This document shows, in pieces, positions 37,288 to 49,116 of a stretch of DNA of 64,000 bases. The number at the start of each line of letters is the position of its first letter. Positions within the stretch are counted from its first letter, which is position 1. A model generated the notes under the pieces. That model saw nothing but the letters and a program-made list of their open reading frames with translations, was not told the DNA's origin and made no database searches. The DNA comes from Litoditis marina (lineage: Eukaryota; Nematoda; Chromadorea; Rhabditida; Rhabditidae), in NCBI GenBank assembly GCA_964036275.1, contig OZ038435.1:22364559-22428558 (forward strand). The letters run 5' to 3'. The position numbers were made by a program, and so were the translations under genes.

Positions 37288-37841
37288 GATGAGGATGTAG
37301 AGGGAGTGATGAAAAGGAAAATCTGCCATGCTGTTATCATGCCGCGTCTCCTGTATGGTGCCGAGTCCTGGGCATTATCGAATGGGAACAAAGATCGTCT
37401 CCGTGTCGTGCAGCGCAAGATGGAACGTGCCATGTTAAACGTGAAATTGCAAGATCGCCTTCCTTGTGCCACCTTGCGTGGAATCACTGGGATAAAGGAT
37501 GTAGTCCTTGAGGCCACAAAACTCAAATTCTCTTTTTGTTCCAGAATCTCCCAGATGAATCGAGATCGATGGTCGTTGATTGTGACAGAATGGCGCCCAT
37601 TTGATAGAATCCGAAGCAGTGGGCGTCCCGTGGTTCGATGGAGAGATGAATTGGTGCTGGCCGTACAAAGTTTCAACCGTGCAATGAGAAGAGGTCGTGT
37701 CCGTCCGCCCAATGTCCGAGGCGAAGAGATATTGAGAATGTGCAGAGACCGAGATACTTGGATGACCATAAAGGAACACCATATTGTAACAATATGAAGT
37801 GAATGAATAAATCTTGAATCTTGAATCTTGAAATCATTGAG
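37280..37841 (+). mobile_element. 5'-truncated RTE-like LINE, copy 2 (duplicated with the satellite)
   Basis: The insert 37288-37833 has the same end points, target duplication and TCTTGAA tail as copy 1. It is a duplicate of the same insertion, not a second insertion. I see at least three substitutions against copy 1: ATCTTCC/ATCTGCC, GGTTAAAGG/GGATAAAGG and ATGGCC/ATGACC. Confidence 0.9.
37288..37797 (+). pseudogene. C-terminal fragment of RTE-type LINE ORF2, copy 2
   Basis: The frame is intact as in copy 1, with the three substitutions giving Phe to Cys, Leu to Ile and Ala to Thr. It lacks the catalytic core. All three visible changes alter residues, which fits neutral drift after duplication. 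Confidence 0.85.
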
Positions 37842-39700
37842 AATAAATTGATGTCTCGAGGTTTTTCCCGATTTCCCACGAGACACGTGACTTAGTACAC
37901 GCAGGGAGAACATAATTGTAATTGTCTAAAAATTACCGATTTAATGTAGTAGGCCAGTGTTGATAAACCTTCTCTTACGTTACTTTCATGAAGTTATATG
38001 TTACTCATTGAGAATACGTTGATGTATCGAGGTTCCTCCCAATTTCCCACGAGAAACGTGACTTAGTACACGCAGGGAGAACATAATTGTAATTGTCTAA
38101 ACATGACCGATTTAATGTAGTAGGCCAGTGTTGATAAACCTTCTCTTACGTTACTTTCATGAAGTTATATGTTACTCATTGAAAATAAATTGATGTCTCG
38201 AGGTTCCTCCCAATTTCCCACGAGACACGTGACTTAGTACACGCAGGGAGAACATAATTGTAATTGTCTAAACATGACAAATTTAATGTAGTAGGCCAGT
38301 GTTGATAAACCTTCTCTTACGTTACTTTCATGAAGTTATATGTTACTCATTGAGAATAAGTTGATGTTTCGAGGTTCCTCCCAATTTCCCACGAGAAACG
38401 TGACTTAGTACACGCAGGGAGAACATAATTGTAATTGTCTAAACATGACCGATTTAATGTAGTAGGCCTGTGTTGATAAACCTTCTCTTACGTTACTTTC
38501 ATGAAGTTATATGTTACTCATTGAAAATAAATTGATGTCTCGAGGTTCCTCCCAATTTCCCACGAGACACGTGACTTAGTACACGCAGGGAGAACATAGT
38601 TGTAATTGTCTAAACATGACCAATTTAATGTAGTAGGCCAGTGTTGATAAACCTTGTCTTACGTTACTTTCATGAAGTAATATGTTACTCATTGAGAATA
38701 AATTGATGTCTCGAGGTTTTTCCCGATTTCCCACAAGACACGTGACTTAGAACACGCAGGAAGAACATAATTGTAATTGTCTAAACATGACCGTTTAATG
38801 TAGTAGGCCAGTGTTGATAAACCTTCTCTTACGTCACTTTTATGAAGTAATATGTTACTCATTGAGAATAAATTGATGTCTCGAGGTTTTTCCCGATTTC
38901 CCACGAGACACGTGACTTAGTACACGCAGGGAGAACATAATTGTAATTGTCTAAACATATCCGTTTAATGTAGTAGGCCAGTGTTGATAAACCTTCTCTT
39001 ACGTTACTTTCATGAAGTTATATGTTACTCATTGAGAATAAGTTGATGTTTCGAGGTTCCTCCCAATTTCCCACGAGAAACGTGACTTAGTACACGCAGG
39101 GAGAACATAATTGTAATTGTCTAAACATGACCGATTTAATGTAGTAGGCCAGTGTTGATAAACCTTCTCTTACGTTACTTTCATGAAGTTATATGTTACT
39201 CATTGAAAATAAATTGATGTCTCGAGGTTCCTCCCAATTTCCCACGAGACACGTGACTTAGTACACGCAGGGAGAACATAATTGTAATTGTCTAAACATG
39301 ACCAATTTAATGTAGTAGGCCAGTGTTGATAAACCTTCTCTTACGTTACTTTCATGAAGTTATATGTTACTCATTGAAAATAAATTGATGTCTCGAGGTT
39401 CCTTCCAATTTCCCACGAGACACGTGACTTAGTACACGCAGGGAGAACATAATTGTAATTGTCTAAACATGACCGATTTAATGTAGTAGGCCAGTGTTGA
39501 TAAACCTTCTCTTACGTTACTTTCATGAAGTAATATGTTACTCATTGAGAATAAATTGATGTTTCAAGGTTCCTCCCAATTTCCCACGAGAAACGTGACT
39601 TAGTACACGCAGGGAGAACATAATTGTAATTGTCTAAACATGACCGATTCAATGTAGTAGGCCAGTGTTGATAAACCTTCTCTTACGTTACTTTCATGAA

Positions 39701-42700
39701 GTATTATGTTACTCATTGAGAATAAATTGATGTCTCGAGGTTTTTCCCGATTTCCCACAAGACACGTGACTTAGTACACGCAGGGAGAACATAATTGTAA
39801 TTGTCTAAACATGACCGTTTAATGTAGTAGGCCAGTGTTGATAAACCTTCTCTTACGTCACTTTTATGAAGTAATATGTTACTCATTGAGAATAAATTGA
39901 TGTCTCGAGGTTTTTCCCGATTTCCCACGAAACACGTGACTTAGTACACGCAGGGAGAACATAATTGTAATTGTCTAAACATGACCGTTTAATGTAGTAG
40001 GCCAGTGTTGATAAACCTTCTCTTACGTTACTTTCATGAAGTTATATGTTACTCATTGAGAATAAGTTGATGTTTCGAGGTTCCTCCCGATTTCCCACGA
40101 GACACGTGACTTAGTACACGCAGGGAGAACATAATTGTAATTGTCTTAACATGACCGATTTAATGTAGTAGGCCAGTGTTGATGAACCATCTCATACGTT
40201 ACCTTCATGAAGTAATATTTTACTCATTGAGAATAAATTGATGTCTCGAGGTTCCTCCCAATTTCCCACGAGACACGTGACTTAGTACACGCAGGGAGAA
40301 CATAATTGTAATTGTCTAAACATGACCGATTTAATGTAGTAGGCCAGTGTTGATAAACCTTCTCTTACGTTACTTTCATGAAGTAATATGTTACTCATTG
40401 AGAATAAATTGATGTCTCGAGGTTTTTCCCGATTTCCCACAAGACACGTGACTTAGTACACGCAGGGAGAACATAATTGTAATTGTCTAAACATGACCGT
40501 TTAATGTAGTAGGCCAGTGTTGATAAACCTTCTCTTACGTCACTTTTATGAAGTAATATGTTACTCATTGAGAATAAATTGATGTCTCGAGGTTCCTCCC
40601 AATTTCCCACGAGACACGTGACTTAGTACACGCAGGGAGAACATAATTGTAATTGTCTTAACATGACCGATTTAATGTAGTAGGCCAGTGTTGATGAACC
40701 ATCTTATACGTTACCTTCATGAAGTAATATGTTACTCATTGAAAATAAATTGATGTCTCGAGGTTCCTCCCAATTTCCCACGAGACACGTGACTTAGTGC
40801 ACGCAGGGAAAACATAATTGTAATTGTCTTAACATGACCGATTTAATGTAGTAGGCCAGTGTTGATAAACCATCTTATACGTTACATTCATGAAGTAATA
40901 TGTTACTCATTGAAAATAAATTGATGTCTCGAGGTTCCTCCCAATTTCCCACGAGACACGTGACTTAGTACACGCAGGAAAAACATAATTGTAATTGTCT
41001 TAACATGACCGATTTAATGTAGTAGGCCAGTGTTGATAAACCATCTTATACGTTACCTTCATGAAGTAATATGTTACTCATTGAAAATAAATTGATGTCT
41101 CGAGGTTCCTCCCAATTTCCCACGAGACACGTGACTTAGTACACGCAGGGAGAACATAATTGTAATTGTCTAAACATGACCGATTTAATGTAGTAGGCCA
41201 GTGTTGATAAACCTTCTCTTACGTTACTTTCATGAAGTAATTTGTTACTCATTGAGAATAAATTGATGTTTCAAGGTTCCTCCCAATTTCCCACGAGAAA
41301 CGTGACTTAGTACACGCAGGGAGAACATAATTGTAATTGTCTAAACATGACCGATTCAATGTAGTAGGCCAGTGTTGATAAACCTTCTCTTACGTTACTT
41401 TCATGAAGTATTATGTTACTCATTGAGAATAAATTGATGTCTCGAGGTTTTTCCCGATTTCCCACAAGACACGTGACTTAGTACACGCAGGGAGAACATA
41501 ATTGTAATTGTCTAAACATGACCGTTTAATGTAGTAGGCCAGTGTTGATAAACCTTCTCTTACGTCACTTTTATGAAGTAATATGTTACTCATTGAGAAT
41601 AAATTGATGTCTCGAGGTTTTTCCCGATTTCCCACGAAACACGTGACTTAGTACACGCAGGGAGAACATAATTGTAATTGTCTAAACATGACCGTTTAAT
41701 GTAGTAGGCCAGTGTTGATAAACCTTCTCTTACGTTACTTTCATGAAGTTATATGTTACTCATTGAGAATAAGTTGATGTTTCGAGGTTCCTCCCAATTT
41801 CCCACGAGACACGTGACTTAGTACACGCAGGGAGAACATAATTGTAATTGTCTTAACATGACCGATTTAATGTAGTAGGCCAGTGTTGATGAACCATCTC
41901 ATACGTTACCTTCATGAAGTAATATGTTACTCATTGAGAATAAATTGATGTCTCGAGGTTCCTCCCAATTTCCCACGAGACACGTGACTTAGTACACGCA
42001 GGGAGAACATAATTGTAATTGTCTAAACATGACCGATTTAATGTAGTAGGCCAGTGTTGATAAACCTTCTCTTACGTTACTTTCATGAAGTAATATGTTA
42101 CTCATTGAGAATAAATTGATGTCTCGAGGTTTTTCCCGATTTCCCACAAGACACGTGACTTAGTACACGCAGGGAGAACATAATTGTAATTGTCTAAACA
42201 TGACCGTTTAATGTAGTAGGCCAGTGTTGATAAACCTTCTCTTACGTCACTTTTATGAAGTAATATGTTACTCATTGAGAATAAATTGATGTCTCGAGGT
42301 TCCTCCCAATTTCCCACGAGACACGTGACTTAGTACACGCAGGGAGAACATAATTGTAATTGTCTTAACATGACCGATTTAATGTAGTAGGCCAGTGTTG
42401 ATGAACCATCTTATACGTTACCTTCATGAAGTAATATGTTACTCATTGAAAATAAATTGATGTCTCGAGGTTCCTCCCAATTTCCCACGAGACACGTGAC
42501 TTAGTGCACGCAGGGAAAACATAATTGTAATTGTCTTAACATGACCGATTTAATGTAGTAGGCCAGTGTTGATAAACCATCTTATACGTTACCTTCATGA
42601 AGTAATATGTTACTCATTGAAAATAAATTGATGTCTCGAGGTTCCTCCCAATTTCCCACGAGACACGTGACTTAGTACACGCAGGAAAAACATAATTGTA

Positions 42701-45400
42701 ATTGTCTTAACATGACCGATTTAATGTAGTAGGCCAGTGTTGATAAACCATCTTATACGTTACCTTCATGAAGTAATATGTTACTCATTGAAAATAAATT
42801 GATGTCTCGAGGTTCCTCCCAATTTCCCACGAGACACGTGACTTAGTACACGCAGGGAGAACATAATTGTAATTGTCTAAACATGACCGATTTAATGTAG
42901 TAGGCCTGTGTTGATAAACCTTCTCTTACGTTACTTTCATGAAGTTATATGTTACTCATTGAAAATAAATTGATGTCTCGAGGTTCCTCCCAATTTCCCA
43001 CGAGACACGTGACTTAGTACACGCAGGGAGAACATAGTTGTAATTGTCTAAACATGACCAATTTAATGTAGTAGGCCAGTGTTGATAAACCTTCTCTTAC
43101 GTTACTTTCATGAAGTAATATGTTACTCATTGAGAATAAATTGATGTCTCGAGGTTTTTCCCGATTTCCCACAAGACACGTGACTTAGTACACGCAGGAA
43201 GAACATAATTGTAATTGTCTAAACATGACCGTTTAATGTAGTAGGCCAGTGTTGATAAACCTTCTCTTACGTCACTTTTATGAAGTAATATGTTACTCAT
43301 TGAGAATAAATTGATGTCTCGAGGTTTTTCCCGATTTCCCACGAGACACGTGACTTAGTACACGCAGGGAGAACATAATTGTAATTGTCTAAACATATCC
43401 GTTTAATGTAGTAGGCCAGTGTTGATAAACCTTCTCTTACGTTACTTTCATGAAGTTATATGTTACTCATTGAGAATAAGTTGATGTTTCGAGGTTCCTC
43501 CCAATTTCCCACGAGAAACGTGACTTAGTACACGCAGGGAGAACATAATTGTAATTGTCTAAACATGACCGATTTAATGTAGTAGGCCAGTGTTGATAAA
43601 CCTTCTCTTACGTTACTTTCATGAAGTTATATGTTACTCATTGAAAATAAATTGATGTCTCGAGGTTCCTCCCAATTTCCCACGAGACACGTGACTTAGT
43701 ACACGCAGGGAGAACATAATTGTAATTGTCTAAACATGACCAATTTAATGTAGTAGGCCAGTGTTGATAAACCTTCTCTTACGTTACTTTCATGAAGTTA
43801 TATGTTACTCATTGAAAATAAATTGATGTCTCGAGGTTCCTTCCAATTTCCCACGAGACACGTGACTTAGTACACGCAGGGAGAACATAATTGTAATTGT
43901 CTAAACATGACCGATTTAATGTAGTAGGCCAGTGTTGATAAACCTCTCTTACGTTACTTTCATGAAGTAATATGTTACTCATTGAGAATAAATTGATGTT
44001 TCAAGGTTCCTCCAATTTCCCACGAGAAACGTGACTTAGTACACGCAGGGAGAACATAATTGTAATTGTCTAAACATGGACCGATTCAATGTAGTAGGCC
44101 AGTGTTGATAAACCTTCTCTTACGTTACTTTCATGAAGTATTATGTTACTCATTGAGAATAAATTGATGTCTCGAGGTTTTTCCCGATTTCCCACAAGAC
44201 ACGTGACTTAGTACACGCAGGGAGAACATAATTGTAATTGTCTAAACATGACCGTTTAATGTAGTAGGCCAGTGTTGATAAACCTTCTCTAACGTCACTT
44301 TTATGAAGTAATATGTTACTCATTGAGAATTAATTGATGTCTCGAGGTTTTTCCCGATTTCCCACGAAACACGTGACTTAGTACACGCAGGGAGAACATA
44401 ATTGTAATTGTCTAAACATGACCGTTTAATGTAGTAGGCCAGTGTTGATAAACCTTCTCTTACGTTACTTTCATGAAGTTATATGTTACTCATTGAGAAT
44501 AAGTTGATGTTTCGAGGTTCCTCCCAATTTCCCACGAGACACGTGACTTAGTACACGCAGGGAGAACATAATTGTAATTGTCTTAACATGACCGATTTAA
44601 TGTAGTAGGCCAGTGTTGATGAACCATCTCATACGTTACCTTCATGAAGTAATATGTTACTCATTGAGAATAAATTGATGTCTCGAGGTTCCTCCCAATT
44701 TCCCACGAGACACGTGACTTAGTACACGCAGGGAGAACATAATTGTAATTGTCTAAACATGACCGATTTAATGTAGTAGGCCAGTGTTGATAAACCTTCT
44801 CTTACGTTACTTTCATGAAGTAATATGTTACTCATTGAGAATAAATTGATGTCTCGAGGTTTTTCCCGATTTCCCACAAGACACGTGACTTAGTACACGC
44901 AGGGAGAACATAATTGTAATTGTCTAAACATGACCGTTTAATGTAGTAGGCCAGTGTTGATAAACCTTCTCTTACGTCACTTTTATGAAGTAATATGTTA
45001 CTCATTGAGAATAAATTGATGTCTCGAGGTTCCTCCCAATTTCCCACGAGACACGTGACTTAGTACACGCAGGGAGAACATAATTGTAATTGTCTTAACA
45101 TGACCGATTTAATGTAGTAGGCCAGTGTTGATGAACCATCTTATACGTTACCTTCATGAAGTAATATGTTACTCATTGAAAATAAATTGATGTCTCGAGG
45201 TTCCTCCCAATTTCCCACGAGACACGTGACTTAGTGCACGCAGGGAAAACATAATTGTAATTGTCTTAACATGACCGATTTAATGTAGTAGGCCAGTGTT
45301 GATAAACCATCTTATACGTTACCTTCATGAAGTAATATGTTACTCATTGAAAATAAATTGATGTCTCGAGGTTCCTCCCAATTTCCCACGAGACACGTGA
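39701..45400. repeat. Higher-order repeat, 10-mer of 1707 bp
   Basis: GAAGTATTATG occurs at 39701, 41408 and 44138 (GTA positions), and TTAGTGCACGCAGGGAAAAC near 40798, 42505 and 45235. Both series give 1707 and then 2730 bp. The extra 1023 bp (6 monomers, about 42.88-43.9 kb) resembles the 34.5/38.5-kb segment, including GTAGGCCTGTG and CAGGAAGAAC. It appears to have been patched in by conversion or unequal exchange. Confidence 0.85.
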
Positions 45401-45479
45401 CTTAGTACACGCAGGAAAAACATAATTGTAATTGTCTTAACATGACCGATTTAATGTAGTAGGCCAGTGTTGATAAACC

Positions 45480-46440
45480 ATCTATACGTTACCTTCATGA
45501 AAGTAATATGTTACTCATTGATAAATAAATTGATGTCTCGAGGTTCCTCCCAATTTCCCACGGACACGTGACTTAGTACACGCAGGAAAAACATAATTGT
45601 AATTGTCTTAACATGACCGATTAATGTAGTAGGCCAGTGTTGATAAACCATCTTATACGTTACCTTCATGAAGTAATATTTACTCATTGAAAATAAATTG
45701 ATTGTCTCGAGGTTCCTCCCAATTTCCCACGAGACACGTGACTTAGTACACGCAGGAAAAACATAATTGTAATTGTCTTAACATGACCGATTTATGTAGT
45801 AGGCCAGTGGTGATAAACCATCTTATACGTTAACCTTCATGAAGTAATATGTTACTCATTGAAAATAAATGATGTCTCGAGGTTCCTCCCAATTTCCCAC
45901 GAGGACACGTGACTTAGTACACGCAGGAAAACATAATTGTAATTGTCTTAACATGACCGATTTAATGTAGTAGGCCAGTGTTGATAAACCATCTTATACG
46001 TTACCTTCATGAAGTAATATGTTACTCATTGAAAATAAATTGATGGTCTCGAGGTTCCACCCAATTTGCCACGAGACACGTGACTTAGTACACGCAGGGA
46101 GAACATAATTGTAATTGTCTTAACATGACCGATTTAATGTAGTAGGCCAGTGTTGATAAACCATCTTATACGTTACCTCCATGAAGTAATATGTTACTCA
46201 TTGAAAACAAATTGATGTCTCGAGGTCCTCCTAATTTCCCACGAGACACGTGACTTAGTAAACGCAGGAAAAACATAATTGTAATTGTCTTAACATGACC
46301 GATTTAATGTTGTAGGCCAGTGTTGATAAAACCATCTTATACGTTACCTTCATGAAGTAATATGTTACCTCATTGAAAATAAATTGATGTCTCGAGGTTC
46401 CTCCCAATTCCAACGAGACACGTGACTTAGTACACGCCGG
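45480..46440. other. Indel-rich monomers, probable sequence error
   Basis: About six monomers carry a dozen or more single-base insertions or deletions not seen elsewhere: CATGAAAGTAA, TTGATAAATAAATTG, CCACGGACACG, TTGATTGTCTCG, GTTAACCTTC, CACGAGGACACG, GATGGTCTCG. Substitutions are not comparably raised. A smaller patch lies at about 43945-44335 (AAACCTCTCTTACG, CATGGACCG). Confidence 0.6.
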
Positions 46441-46981
46441 GAGAACATAATTGTAATTGTCTTAACATGACCGATTTAATGTAGTAGGCCAGTGTTGATA
46501 AACCTTCTCTTACGTTACTTTCATGAAGTTATATGTTACTCATTGAAAATAAATTGATGTCTCGAGGTTCCTCCCAATTTCTCACGAGACACGTGACATA
46601 GTACACGCAGGAAAAACATAATTGTAATTGTCTTAACATGACCGATTTAATGTAGTAGGCCAGTGTTGATGAACCATCTCATACGTTACCTTCATGAAGT
46701 AATATGTTACTCATTGAAAATAAATTGATGTCTCGAGGTTCCTCCCAATTTCCCACGAGAAACGTGACTTAGCACTTAGTACACGCAGGGAGAACATAAT
46801 TGTAATTGTCTTAACATGACCGATTAAATGTAGTAGGCCAGTGTTGATGAACCATCTCATACGTTACCTTCATGAAGTAATATGTTACTCATTGAGAATA
46901 AATTGATGTCTCGAGGTTCCTCCCAATTTCCCACGAGACACGTGACTTAGTACACGCAGGGAGAACATAATTGTAATTGTC

Positions 46982-47454
46982 TTAAAGGGACCGTACCTCT
47001 ATAATCTGCAATGTAAGTAATTTTTGAAAAATGAAAAAGTCATTAATTCTGTTTTGAGATGAAAGTTCATACCTTACGGTCAGAAAGTTTAAAAAACTAC
47101 ATCATAACGGAGCAAAATAGAAGCCAATAGGATTTGGGTTACTGTAATGCAGCAATCTTTAATCTATCACTGCTTTGTAGTTTTCATGATATTTAGAAAT
47201 CTTTTGTCACAGCTTTCATATTGGTAATTGTGGCCACGTTTTGAATATGGTTTCGTAATTTTATTGACACTTTGAAAATTTGGTACGTAGGTGAACTCGG
47301 CGGTGTATGTACGTGCGCGTGGTCGCGCCGCATTTTCAAGAACACGGGGCAAGACAGGAAGTTGACACCTATATCAATGATTTTGGTTTTTCAAGGTGAA
47401 CAGTATCGACTAATCAGCTTAAACCTCCAAATTAAAGAGGAACGGTCCCTTTAA
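46982..47454. mobile_element. 465-bp MITE in a TTAA site, copy 1
   Basis: The insert 46986-47450 is flanked by TTAA (46982-46985 and 47451-47454). The unoccupied site, TCTTAACATGACC, is the normal satellite sequence. The ends are imperfect inverted repeats: AGGGACCGTACCTCT and the complement of AGAGGAACGGTCCCT, with similarity running to about 24 bp. There is no coding frame above about 60 codons. TTAA duplications are made by piggyBac and Kolobok transposases. The AGGG end does not look like the usual CCC start of piggyBac, so Kolobok or another TTAA family is possible. Confidence 0.88.
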
Positions 47455-48145
47455 CATGACCGATTTAATGTAGTAGGCCAGTGTTGATGAACCATCTTAT
47501 ACGTTACCTTCATGAAGTAATATGTTACTCATTGAAAATAAATTGATGTCTCGAGGTTCCTCCCAATTTCCCACGAGACACGTGACTCAGTACACGCAGG
47601 AAAAACATAATTGTAATTGTCTTAACATGACCGATTTAATGTAGTAGGCCAGTGTTGATAAACCTTCTCTTACGTTACTTTCATGAAGTTATATGTTACT
47701 CATTGAAAATAAATTGATGTCTCGAGGTTCCTCCCAATTTCTCACGAGACACGTGACATAGTACACGCAGGAAAAACATAATTGTAATTGTCTTAACATG
47801 ACCGATTTAATGTAGTAGGCCAGTGTTGATGAACCATCTCATACGTTACCTTCATGAAGTAATATGTTACTCATTGAAAATAAATTGATGTCTCGAGGTT
47901 CCTCCCAATTTCCCACGAGAAACGTGACTTAGCACTTAGTACACGCAGGGAGAACATAATTGTAATTGTCTTAACATGACCGATTAAATGTAGTAGGCCA
48001 GTGTTGATGAACCATCTCATACGTTACCTTCATGAAGTAATATGTTACTCATTGAGAATAAATTGATGTCTCGAGGTTCCTCCCAATTTCCCACGAGACA
48101 CGTGACTTAGTACACGCAGGGAGAACATAATTGTAATTGTCTTAA
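47451..48145. repeat. Satellite between the two MITE copies (four monomers)
   Basis: Four monomers, including the TTTCTCACG/GACATAG class and the 9-bp-expanded class at 47927. They form the satellite part of the 1160-bp unit. Confidence 0.97.
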
Positions 48146-48614
48146 AGGGACCGTACCTCTATAATCTGCAATGTAAGTAATTTTTGAAAAATGAAAAAGT
48201 CATTAATTCTGTTTTGAGATGAAAGTTCATACCTTACGGTCAGAAAGTTTAAAAAACTACATCATAACGGAGCAAAATAGAAGCCAATAGGATTTGGGTT
48301 ACTGTAATGCAGCAATCTTTAATCTATCACTGCTTTGTAGTTTTCATGATATTTAGAAATCTTTTGTCACAGCTTTCATATTGGTAATTGTGGCCACGTT
48401 TTGAATATGGTTTCGTAATTTTATTGACACTTTGAAAATTTGGTACGTAGGTGAACTCGGCGGTGTATGTACGTGCGCGTGGTCGCGCCGCATTTTCAAG
48501 AACACGGGGCAAGACAGGAAGTTGACACCTATATCAATGATTTTGGTTTTTCAAGGTGAACAGTATCGACTAATCAGCTTAAACCTCCAAATTAAAGAGG
48601 AACGGTCCCTTTAA
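48142..48614. mobile_element. 465-bp MITE in a TTAA site, copy 2 (duplicated)
   Basis: The insert 48146-48610 appears identical to copy 1, with the same flanking monomer, so it is a duplicate of one insertion event carried by the 1160-bp tandem unit. Confidence 0.88.
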
Positions 48615-48916
48615 CATGACCGATTTAATGTAGTAGGCCAGTGTTGATGAACCATCTTATACGTTACCTTCATGAAGTAATATGTTACTCATTGAAAATA
48701 AATTGATGTCTCGAGGTTCCTCCCAATTTCCCACGAGACACGTGACTCAGTACACGCAGGAAAAACATAATTGTAATTGTCTTAACATGACCGATTTAAT
48801 GTAGTAGGCCAGTGTTGATAAACCATCTTATACGTTACCTTCATGAAGTAATATGTTACTCATTGAAAATAAATTGATGTCTCGAGGTTCCACCCAATTT
48901 CCCACGAGACACGTGA
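48611..48916. repeat. Satellite up to the assembly gap
   Basis: Nearly two monomers, ending in ACACGTGA at the gap. Confidence 0.97.
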
Positions 48917-49116
48917 NNNNNNNNNNNNNNNNNNNNNNNNNNNNNNNNNNNNNNNNNNNNNNNNNNNNNNNNNNNNNNNNNNNNNNNNNNNNNNNNNNNN
49001 NNNNNNNNNNNNNNNNNNNNNNNNNNNNNNNNNNNNNNNNNNNNNNNNNNNNNNNNNNNNNNNNNNNNNNNNNNNNNNNNNNNNNNNNNNNNNNNNNNNN
49101 NNNNNNNNNNNNNNNN
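48917..49116. other. Assembly gap of exactly 200 N
   Basis: A round-number run of N inside the satellite. The length is probably a placeholder, so the true amount of missing array is unknown. Confidence 0.99.

Larger units (their letters stand above)
33110..41000. repeat. 3966-bp segmental duplication carrying the LINE
   Basis: Features recur 3966 bp apart: LINE starts 33322 and 37288, the rare TTGATGTATCG monomer near 34054 and 38020, GTAGGCCTGTG near 34495 and 38461. After about 35.4 kb the offset drops to 3285 bp, for example 36428 and 39713, because the first copy holds a 681-bp extra block. The exact edges cannot be set by eye. Confidence 0.85.
37834..46985. repeat. Satellite array block 5 (about 54 monomers)
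   Basis: Continues the duplicated segment, then the 1707-bp higher-order repeats, then a patch of monomers with many single-base indels (45480-46440). It ends at the first MITE. Confidence 0.96.
46497..48816. repeat. Two tandem 1160-bp units, each four monomers plus a MITE
   Basis: 46497-47656 and 47657-48816 appear identical by eye, including the 465-bp insert and the 9-bp-expanded monomer at 46767 and 47927. Identity stops where CCTTCTCTTACG in one becomes CCATCTTATACG in the other. The second copy ends 100 bp before the N gap. Confidence 0.88.

Noticed and set aside
46986..47450. Autonomous piggyBac or Kolobok transposon
   Set aside because: It is only 465 bp with no transposase. The TTAA duplication and terminal repeats support a MITE, with family unresolved.
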